Shown here: positions 38,991 through 48,926 of the stretch, piece by piece
How the letters are laid out: the number at the start of each line of letters is the position of its first letter
Position numbering within the stretch: position 1 is the first letter of the stretch
Notes under the pieces: model-generated
The model's input: the letters and a program-made list of their open reading frames with translations, nothing else
Database searches by the model: none
What the model was told of the DNA's origin: nothing
Program-made: the position numbers and the translations under genes
From: Luzula sylvatica
Taxonomy: Eukaryota > Streptophyta > Magnoliopsida > Poales > Juncaceae
Assembly (NCBI GenBank): GCA_946800325.1
Contig: OX326959.1
Coordinates: 5,042,501 to 5,106,500, forward strand
Length of the DNA: 64,000 nt
Direction: 5' to 3'

Positions 38991-39003
38991 CAATCCCGAA
39001 GTT
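38991..39003. repeat. Variable CpG block that defines monomer classes
   Basis: Monomer positions 140-152 hold the densest variation in the unit. Versions seen are CAATCACGGAATT, CAATCCCGGAGTT, CAATGACGGAATT, CAATCACGAAGTT, CAATCTCGTAGTT, CTATCCCGGAGTT, CGATCCCGGAGTT, CAATCACGGATTT and CAATCCAGGAGTT. The block contains the only regularly present CpG of the unit. Each version is linked to variants outside it: CACGAAG usually follows TTAAGTC, CTCGTAG follows GTAAGTC, and CACGG is often followed by AAAATCATG. The block therefore works as a class tag when following repeat order. Confidence 0.85.
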
Positions 39004-39015
39004 TTTTGAGAAAAA
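39002..39015. repeat. T/A-tract dyad 3 of the monomer (T6-GAG-A5)
   Basis: TTTTTTGAGAAAAA lies at monomer positions 151-164, directly after the variable CpG block. It matches the two other dyads in form and spacing and supports a three-part origin of the monomer. A frequent variant is TTTTTCGAGAAAA, which adds a CpG; another is TTTTTTGAGAAAATC, with AATCATG replacing AACATG. Confidence 0.85.
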
Positions 39016-42000
39016 CATGAAAAATGAAGTATTTTGCTCATTTTAGAGAACTATTTTGGACTCTTTTAGAAAAAATGATAATTGATACTTTTGAAGGTGT
39101 TAGACTTCAGTTTTTTATTTTTTGCAAAAAATTGGAAAAATATAAATTTGTATGTGTTAGTCTTCAATCACGGAATTTTTTGAGAAAAACATGAAAAATG
39201 AAGTATTTTGCTCATTTTAGAGAACTATTTTGGACTCTTTTAGGAAAAATGATAATTGATATTTTTGAAGGTGTGAGACTTCAGTTTTTGATTTTTTCCA
39301 AAAAATAGGAAAAATAGAAATTTGTATGTGTTTCTGTTCAATCACGAAGTTTTTTTGAGAAAATCATGAAAAATGAAGTATTTTGCTCATTTTAGAGAAC
39401 TATTTTGGTCTTTTTTAGAAAAAATGATAATTGATATTTTTGAAGGTGTTAGCCTTCAGTTTTTGATTTTTTGCAAAAAATTGGAAAAATTGAAATTTGT
39501 ATGTGTTAGTCTTCAATCCCGGAGTTTTTCGAGAAAAACATGAATAATGAAGTATTTTGCTCATTTTAGAGAACTATTTTGGACTCTTTTAGGAAAAATG
39601 ATAATTGATATTTTTGAAGGTGGACTTCTGTTTTTGATTTTTTGCGAAAAATTGGAAAAATTGAAATTTGTATGTGTTAGTCTTCAATCACGGAATTTTT
39701 TGAGAAAATCATGAAAAATGAAGTATTTTGCTCATTTTAGAGAACTATTTTGGACTCTTTTAGGAAAAATGATAATTGATATTTTTGAAGGTGTTAGACT
39801 TCAGTTTTTGATTTTTTGCGAAAAATTGGAAAAATAGAAATTTGTATGTGTTAGTCTTCAATCCCGGAGTTTTTTGAGAAAAACATGAAAAATGAAGTAT
39901 TTTGCTCATTTTAGAGAACTATTTTGGTCTTTTTTAGAAAAAATGATAATTGATATTTTTTAAGGTGTTAGACTTCATTTTTTGATTTTTTGCAAAAAAT
40001 AGGAAAAATAGAAATTTGTATGTGTTAAGTCTTCAATCACGAAGTTTTTTGAGAAAAACATGAAAAATGAAGTATTTTGCTCATTTTAGAGAACTATTTT
40101 GGACTCTTTTAGAAAAAATGATAATTGATATTTTTGAAGGTGTTAGACTTCAGTTTTTTATTTTTTGCAAAAAATTGGAAAAATATAAATTTGTATGTGT
40201 TAGTCTTCAATCACGGAATTTTTTGAGAAAAACATGAAAAATGAAGTATTTTGCTCATTTTAGAGAACTATTTTGGACTCTTTTAGGAAAAATGATAATT
40301 GATATTTTTGAAGGTGTGAGACTTCAGTTTTTGATTTTTTGCAAAAAATTGGAAAAATTGAAATTTGTATGTGTTTCTGTTCAATCACGGATTTTTTTGA
40401 GAAAATCATGAAAAATGAAGTATTTTGATCATTTTAGAGAACTATTTTGGTCTTTTTTAGAAAAAATGATAATTGATATTTTTGAAGGTGTTAGCCTTCA
40501 GTTTTTAATTTTTTGCAAAAAATTGAAATTTGTATGTGTTAGTCTTCAATCCCGGAGTTTTTCGAGAAAAACATGAATAATGAAGTATTTTGCTCATTTT
40601 AGAGAACTATTTTGGACTCTTTTAGGAAAAATGATAATTGATATTTTTGAAGGTGGACTTCTGTTTTTGATTTTTTGCGAAAAATTGGAAAAATAGAAAT
40701 TTGTATGTGTTAGTCTTCAATCACGGAATTTTTTGAGAAAAACATGAATAATGAAGTATTTTTCTCATTTTAGAGAACTATTTTGGACTCTTTTAGAAAA
40801 AATGATAATTGATATTTTTGAAGGTGTTAGACTTCAGTTTTTGATTTTTTGCAAAAAATTGGAAAAATTGAAATTTGTATGTGTTACTGTTCAATCACGG
40901 ATTATTTTGAGAAAATCATGAAAAATGAAGTATTTTGCTCATTTAGAGAAAATTTTGGTCTTTTTTAGAAAAAATGATAATTGATATTTTTGAAGGTGTT
41001 ATCCTTCAGTTTTTGATTTTATGCAAAAAATAGGAAAAATAGAAATTTGTATGTGTTAGTATTCAATCCCGGAGTTTTTCGAGAAAAACATGAAAAATGA
41101 AGTAGTTTGCTCATTTTAGAGAACTATTTTGGTCTTTTTTAGAAAAAATTATAATTGATATTTTTGAAGGTGTTAGCCTTCAGTTTTTGATTTTATGCAA
41201 AAAATAGGAAAAATAGAAATTTGTATGTGTTAGTCTTCAATCCCGGAGTTTTTCGAGAAAAACATGAAAAATGAAGTAGTTTGCTCATTTTAGAGAACTA
41301 TTTTGGTCTTTTTTAGAAAAAATGATAATTGATATTTTTGAAGGTGTTAGCCTTCAGTTTTTGATATTATGCAAAAAATAGGAAAAATAGAAATTTGTAT
41401 GTGTTAGTCTTCAATCCCGGAGTTTTTTGAGAAAAACATAAAAAATGAAGTAGTTTGCTCATTTTAGAGAACTATTTTGGTCTTTTTTAGAAAAAATGAT
41501 AATTGATATTTTTGAAGGTGTTAGCCTTCAGTTTTTGATTTTATGCAAAAAATAGGAAAAATAGAAATTTGTATGTGTTAGTCTTCAATCCCGGAGTTTT
41601 TCGAGAAAAACATGAAAAATGAAGTATTTTGCTCATTTTAGAGAACAATTTTGGTCTTTTTTAGAAAAAATGATAATTGATATTTTTGAAGGTGTTAGCC
41701 TTCAGTTTTTTATTTTATGCAAAAAATAGGAAAAATAGAAATTTGTATGTGTTAGTCTTCAATCCCGGAGTTTTTCGAGAAAAACATGAAAAATGAAGTA
41801 GTTTGCTCATTTTAGAGAACTATTTTTGTCTTTTTTAGAAAAAATGATAATTGATATTTTTGAAGGTGGACTTCAGTTTTTGATTTTTTGCAAAAAATTG
41901 AAATTTGTATGTGTTAGTCTTCAATCACGGAATTTTTTGAGAAAAACATGAATAATGAAGTATTTTGCTCATTTTTTCGAACTATTTTGGTCTTTTTTAG

Positions 42001-42868
42001 AAAAAATAATAATTGATATTTTTGAAGGTGTTAGACTTCAGTTTTTTATTTTATGCAAAAAAAAGGAAAAATAGAAATTTGTATGTGTAAGTCTTCAATC
42101 TCGTAGTTTTTTGAGAAAAACATGAAAAATTAAGTATTTTGATCATTTTAGAGAACTATTTTGGTCTTTTTTAGAAAAAATGATAATTGATATTTTTGAA
42201 CGTGTTAGACTTCAGTTTTTTATTTTTTGCAAAAAATGGGAAAAATAGAAATTTTTATGTGTTAGTCTTCAATCACGAAGTTTTTTGAGAAGAACATGAA
42301 AATGAAGTATTTTGCTCATTTTAGAGAACTATTTCGGACTCTTTTAGAAAAAATGATAATTGATATTTTTGAAGGTGTTAGACTTCAGTTTTTGATTTTT
42401 TGCAAAAAATGGGAAAAATAGAAATTTGTATGTGTTAGTCTTCAATGACGGAATTTTTTGAGAAAAACATGAAAAATGAAGTATTTTGCTCATTTTAGAG
42501 AACTATTTTGGTCTTTTTTACAAAAAATGATAATTGATATTTTTGAAGGTGTTAGACTTCAGTTTTTGTTTTTTTGCAAAAAATTGGAAAAATTGAAATT
42601 TGTATGTGTTAGTCTTCAATCACGGAATTTTTTGAGAAAATCATGAAAAATGAAGTATTTTGCTCGTTTTAGAGAACTATTTTGGTCTTTTTTACAAAAA
42701 ATGTTAATTGATATTTTTGAAGCTGTTAGACTTCAGTTTTTTATTTTATGCAAAAAATAGGAAAAATAGAAATTTGTATGTGTTAGTCTTCAATCCCGGA
42801 GTTTTTTGAGAAAAACATGAAAAATGAAGTATTTTGCTCATTTTAGAGAACTATTTTGGTGTTTTTTG

Positions 42869-45800
42869 GAAAAAATGATAATTGATATTTTTGAAGGTGT
42901 TAGACTTCAGTTTTTGATTTTTTGCAAAAAATGGGAAAAATAGAAATTTGTATGTGTTAGTCTTCAATGACGGAATTTTTTGAGAAAAACATGAAAAATG
43001 AAGTATTTTGCTCATTTTAGAGAACTATTTTGGTCTTTTTTACAAAAAATGATAATTGATATTTTTGAAGGTGTTAGCCTTCAGTTTTTGATTTTTTGCG
43101 AAAAATTGGAAAAATAGAAATTTTTATGTGTTAGTCTTCGATCCCGGAGTTTTTTGAGAAAAACATGAAAAATGAAGTATTTTGCTCATTTTAGAGAACT
43201 ATTTTGGTCTTTTTTAGAAAAAATGATAATAGATATTTTTTAAGGTGTTAGACTTCATTTTTTGATTTTTTGCAAAAAATAGGAAAAATAGAAATTTGTA
43301 TGTGTTAGTCTTCAATCACGGAATATTTTGAGAAAAACATGAAAAATGAAGTATTTTGCTCATTTTAGAGAGCTATTTTGGTCTTTTTTAGAAAAAATGA
43401 TAATTGATATTTTTGAAGGTGTGAGACTTCAGTTTTTGATTTTTTGCAAAAAATTGGAAAAATTGAAATTTGTATGTGTTACTGTTCAATCACGGATCAT
43501 TTTGAGAAAATCATGAAAAATGAAGTATTTTGCTCATTTTAGAGAACAATTTTGGTCTTTTTTAGAAAAAATGATAATTGATATTTTTGAAAGTGTTAGC
43601 CTTCAGTTTTTGAGTTTATGCAAAAAATAGGAAAAATAGAAATTTGTATGTGTTAGTCTTCAATCCCGGAGTTTTTCGAGGAAAACATGAAAAATGAAGT
43701 AGTTTGCTCATTTTAGAGAACTATTTTGGTCTTTTTTAGAAAAAATGATAATTGATATTTTTGAAGGTGTTAGCCTTCAGTTTTTGATTTTATGCAAAAA
43801 ATAGGAAAAATAGAAATTTGTATGTGTTAGTCTTCAATCCAGGAGTTTTTCGAGAAAAACATGAAAAATGAAGTAGTTTGCTCATTTTAGAGAACTATTT
43901 TGGTCTTTTTTAGAAAAAATGATAATTGATATTTTTGAAGGTGGACTTCAGTTTTTGATTTTTTGCAAAAAATTGGAAAAATTGAAATTTGTATGTGTTA
44001 GTCTTCAATCACGGAATTTTTTGAGAAAAACATGAATAATGAAGTATTTTGCTCATTTTTTCGAACTATTTTGGTCTTTTTTAGAAAAAATAATAATTGA
44101 TATTTTTGAAGGTGTTAGACTTCAGTTTTTGATTTTATGCAAAAAAAGGAAAAATAGAAATTTGTATGTGTAAGTCTTCAATCTCGTAGTTTTTAGAGAA
44201 AAACATGAAAAATTAAGTATTTTGCTCATTTTAGAGAACTATTTTGGTCTTTTTTAGAAAAAATGATAATTGATATTTTTGAAGGTGTTAGACTTCATTT
44301 TTTGATTTTATGCAAAAAATAGGAAAAATTGAAATTTCTATGTGTTAGTCTTCAATCACGGAGTTTTTTGAGAAAAACATGAAAAATGAAGTATTTTGCT
44401 CATTTTAGAGAACTATTTCGGACTCTTTTAGAAAAAATGATAATTGATATTTTTGAAGGTGTTAGACTTCAGTTTTTGATTTTTTGCAAAAAATTGGAAA
44501 AATTGAAATTTGTATGTGTTACTGTTCAATCACGGATCATTTTGAGAAAATCATGAAAAATGAAGTATTTTGCTCATTTTAGAGAACAATTTTGGTCTTT
44601 TTTAGAAAAAATGATAATTGATATTTTTGAAGGTGTTAGCCTTCAGTTTTTGATTTTATGCAAAAAATAGGAAAAATAGAAATTTGTATGTGTTAGTCTT
44701 CAATCCCGGAGTTTTTCGAGAAAAACATGAAAAATGAAGTAGTTTGCTCATTTTAGAGAACTATTTTGGTCTTTTTTAGAAAAAATGATAATTGATATTT
44801 TTTAAGGTGTTAGACTTCATTTTTTGATTTTTTGCAAAAAATAGGAAAAATAGAAATTTGTATGTGTTAGTCTTCAATCCCGGAGTTTTTCGAGAAAAAC
44901 ATGAAAAATGAAGTATTTTGCTCATTTTAGAGAACTATTTTGGTCTTTTTTAGAAAAAATGATAATTGATATCTTTGAAGGTGTTAGACTTCAGTTTTTG
45001 ATTTTTTGCAAAAAATTGGAAAAATTGAAATTTCTATGTGTTAGTCTTCAATCCCGAAGTTTTTTGAGAAAAACATGAAAAATGAAGTATTTTGCTCATT
45101 TTAGAGAACTATTTTGGACTCTTTTAGAAAAAATGATAATTGATACTTTTGAAGGTGTTAGACTTCAGTTTTTTATTTTTTGCAAAAAATTGGAAAAATA
45201 TAAATTTGTATGTGTTAGTCTTCAATCACGGAATTTTTTGAGAAAAACATGAAAAATGAAGTATTTTGCTCATTTTAGAGAACTATTTTGGACTCTTTTA
45301 GGAAAAATGATAATTGATATTTTTGAAGGTGTGAGACTTCAGTTTTTGATTTTTTCCAAAAAATAGGAAAAATAGAAATTTGTATGTGTTTCTGTTCAAT
45401 CACGAAGTTTTTTTGAGAAAATCATGAAAAATGAAGTATTTTGCTCATTTTAGAGAACTATTTTGGTCTTTTTTAGAAAAAATGATAATTGATATTTTTG
45501 AAGGTGTTAGCCTTCAGTTTTTGATTTTTTGCAAAAAATTGGAAAAATTGAAATTTGTATGTGTTAGTCTTCAATCCCGGAGTTTTTCGAGAAAAACATG
45601 AATAATGAAGTATTTTGCTCATTTTAGAGAACTATTTTGGACTCTTTTAGGAAAAATGATAATTGATATTTTTGAAGGTGGACTTCTGTTTTTGATTTTT
45701 TGCGAAAAATTGGAAAAATTGAAATTTGTATGTGTTAGTCTTCAATCACGGAATTTTTTGAGAAAATCATGAAAAATGAAGTATTTTGCTCATTTTAGAG

Positions 45801-48800
45801 AACTATTTTGGACTCTTTTAGGAAAAATGATAATTGATATTTTTGAAGGTGTTAGACTTCAGTTTTTGATTTTTTGCGAAAAATTGGAAAAATAGAAATT
45901 TGTATGTGTTAGTCTTCAATCCCGGAGTTTTTTGAGAAAAACATGAAAAATGAAGTATTTTGCTCATTTTAGAGAACTATTTTGGTCTTTTTTAGAAAAA
46001 ATGATAATTGATATTTTTTAAGGTGTTAGACTTCATTTTTTGATTTTTTGCAAAAAATAGGAAAAATAGAAATTTGTATGTGTTAAGTCTTCAATCACGA
46101 AGTTTTTTGAGAAAAACATGAAAAATGAAGTATTTTGCTCATTTTAGAGAACTATTTTGGACTCTTTTAGAAAAAATGATAATTGATATTTTTGAATGTG
46201 TTAGACTTCAGTTTTTTATTTTTTGCAAAAAATTGGAAAAATATAAATTTGTATGTGTTAGTCTTCAATCACGGAATTTTTTGAGAAAAACATGAAAAAT
46301 GAAGTATTTTGCTCATTTTAGAGAACTATTTTGGACTCTTTTAGGAAAAATGATAATTGATATTTTTGAAGGTGTGAGACTTCAGTTTTTGATTTTTTGC
46401 AAAAAATTGGAAAAATTGAAATTTGTATGTGTTTCTGTTCAATCACGGATTTTTTTGAGAAAATCATGAAAAATGAAGTATTTTGATCATTTTAGAGAAC
46501 TATTTTGGTCTTTTTTAGAAAAAATGATAATTGATATTTTTGAAGGTGTTAGCCTTCAGTTTTTAATTTTTTGCAAAAAATTGAAATTTGTATGTGTTAG
46601 TCTTCAATCCCGGAGTTTTTCGAGAAAAACATGAATAATGAAGTATTTTGCTCATTTTAGAGAACTATTTTGGACTCTTTTAGGAAAAATGATAATTGAT
46701 ATTTTTGAAGGTGGACTTCTGTTTTTGATTTTTTGCGAAAAATTGGAAAAATAGAAATTTGTATGTGTTAGTCTTCAATCACGGAATTTTTTGAGAAAAA
46801 CATGAATAATGAAGTATTTTTCTCATTTTAGAGAACTATTTTGGACTCTTTTAGAAAAAATGATAATTGATATTTTTGAAGGTGTTAGACTTCAGTTTTT
46901 GATTTTTTGCAAAAAATTGGAAAAATTGAAATTTGTATGTGTTACTGTTCAATCACGGATTATTTTGAGAAAATCATGAAAAATGAAGTATTTTGCTCAT
47001 TTAGAGAAAATTTTGGTCTTTTTTAGAAAAAATGATAATTGATATTTTTGAAGGTGTTATCCTTCAGTTTTTGATTTTATGCAAAAAATAGGAAAAATAG
47101 AAATTTGTATGTGTTAGTATTCAATCCCGGAGTTTTTCGAGAAAAACATGAAAAATGAAGTAGTTTGCTCATTTTAGAGAACTATTTTGGTCTTTTTTAG
47201 AAAAAATGATAATTGATATTTTTGAAGGTGTTAGCCTTCAGTTTTTGATTTTATGCAAAAAATAGGAAAAATAGAAATTTGTATGTGTTAGTCTTCAATC
47301 CCGGAGTTTTTCGAGAAAAACATGAAAAATGAAGTAGTTTGCTCATTTTAGAGAACTATTTTGGTCTTTTTTAGAAAAAATGATAATTGATATTTTTGAA
47401 GGTGTTAGCCTTCAGTTTTTGATTTTATGCAAAAAATAGGAAAAATAGAAATTTGTATGTGTTAGTCTTCAATCCCGGAGTTTTTTGAGAAAAACATAAA
47501 AAATGAAGTAGTTTGCTCATTTTAGAGAACTATTTTGGTCTTTTTTAGAAAAAATGATAATTGATATTTTTGAAGGTGTTAGCCTTCAGTTTTTGATTTT
47601 ATGCAAAAAATAGGAAAAATAGAAATTTGTATGTGTTAGTCTTCAATCCCGGAGTTTTTCGAGAAAAACATGAAAAATGAAGTATTTTGCTCATTTTAGA
47701 GAACAATTTTGGTCTTTTTTAGAAAAAATGATAATTGATATTTTTGAAGGTGTTAGCCTTCAGTTTTTTATTTTATGCAAAAAATAGGAAAAATAGAAAT
47801 TTGTATGTGTTAGTCTTCAATCCCGGAGTTTTTCGAGAAAAACATGAAAAATGAAGTAGTTTGCTCATTTTAGAGAACTATTTTTGTCTTTTTTAGAAAA
47901 AATGATAATTGATATTTTTGAAGGTGGACTTCAGTTTTTGATTTTTTGCAAAAAATTGAAATTTGTATGTGTTAGTCTTCAATCACGGAATTTTTTGAGA
48001 AAAACATGAATAATGAAGTATTTTGCTCATTTTTTCGAACTATTTTGGTCTTTTTTAGAAAAAATAATAATTGATATTTTTGAAGGTGTTAGACTTCAGT
48101 TTTTTATTTTATGCAAAAAAAAGGAAAAATAGAAATTTGTATGTGTAAGTCTTCAATCTCGTAGTTTTTTGAGAAAAACATGAAAAATTAAGTATTTTGA
48201 TCATTTTAGAGAACTATTTTGGTCTTTTTTAGAAAAAATGATAATTGATATTTTTGAACGTGTTAGACTTCAGTTTTTTATTTTTTGCAAAAAATGGGAA
48301 AAATAGAAATTTTTATGTGTTAGTCTTCAATCACGAAGTTTTTTGAGAAGAACATGAAAATGAAGTATTTTGCTCATTTTAGAGAACTATTTCGGACTCT
48401 TTTAGAAAAAATGATAATTGATATTTTTGAAGGTGTTAGACTTCAGTTTTTGATTTTTTGCAAAAAATGGGAAAAATAGAAATTTGTATGTGTTAGTCTT
48501 CAATGACGGAATTTTTTGAGAAAAACATGAAAAATGAAGTATTTTGCTCATTTTAGAGAACTATTTTGGTCTTTTTTACAAAAAATGATAATTGATATTT
48601 TTGAAGGTGTTAGACTTCAGTTTTTGTTTTTTTGCAAAAAATTGGAAAAATTGAAATTTGTATGTGTTAGTCTTCAATCACGGAATTTTTTGAGAAAATC
48701 ATGAAAAATGAAGTATTTTGCTCGTTTTAGAGAACTATTTTGGTCTTTTTTACAAAAAATGTTAATTGATATTTTTGAAGGTGTTAGACTTCAGTTTTTT

Positions 48801-48926
48801 ATTTTATGCAAAAAATAGGAAAAATAGAAATTTGTATGTGTTAGTCTTCAATCCCGGAGTTTTTTGAGAAAAACATGAAAAATGAAGTATTTTGCTCATT
48901 TTAGAGAACTATTTTGGTGTTTTTTG
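42869..48926. repeat. 6,058-bp segment, second copy
   Basis: This is a near-identical copy of 36811-42868, with cassettes at 44061 and 48035. Against the first copy it has G at 43681, T at 46197, G at 47208, T at 47424 and G at 48781. Outside this pair the local period is 6,581-6,582 bp (cassette 35395 to 41977; CGATCCC 43139 to 49720). The middle unit therefore lacks about 523 bp, or three monomers, which are present at 36.29-36.81 and 48.93-49.45 kb. The joint lies in AAAAAATGATAATTGATATT at about 42869-42909. Confidence 0.88.

Larger units (their letters stand above)
38852..39025 (+). repeat. Reference satellite monomer (174 bp)
   Basis: This copy is exactly 174 bp and close to the consensus, so it serves as the coordinate frame used here (monomer position 1 = 38852). 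In order it holds a T-rich head (1-40), a first T/A-tract dyad (37-50), ATGATAATTGATATTTTT (50-67), a TGAAG/CTTCA stem (67-84), the central 16-bp palindrome (92-107), an A-rich stretch (111-121), the GTGTTAGTCTTCA box (129-141), a variable CpG block (140-152), a third dyad (151-164) and the tail CATGAAAAAT. Against my consensus it differs by a T-to-C at position 64 (ATCTTTG), G-to-C at 125 (TCTATG) and the CCCGAAG version of the variable block. The start is arbitrary, chosen at the well-conserved GAAGTATTTTG. Confidence 0.95.
36811..42868. repeat. 6,058-bp segment, first copy
   Basis: Bases 36811-42909 match 42869-48967 at exactly 6,058 bp with no net indel. Of the differences I noticed, this copy has A at 37623, G at 40139, T at 41150, A at 41366 and C at 42723. 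It carries cassettes at 38003 and 41977, rare tags CGATCCCGG (37081), CCAGGAG (37783), TTTTTAGAG (38.13 kb), GATATCTTTG (38.91 kb), and GATACTTTTG (39.09 kb), and a class-B run at 41.0-41.8 kb. About 35 monomers are included. Confidence 0.9.

Noticed and set aside
39500..39540. CENP-B box-like sequence on the minus strand (CTCGAAAAACTCCGGGA) in CAATCCCGGAGTTTTTCGAG monomers
   Set aside because: The canonical box needs TTCG, four bases, A, two bases, then CGGG. Here the spacing between CG and CGGG is eight bases, not seven, and the first core base is C rather than T. I treat it as chance similarity.
38003..44061. Assembly collapse or expansion as the full explanation of the 6,058-bp repeat
   Set aside because: The two copies carry scattered fixed differences and different flanks, which argues for two real copies. 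It still needs read-level confirmation and is listed as a finding with that caveat.
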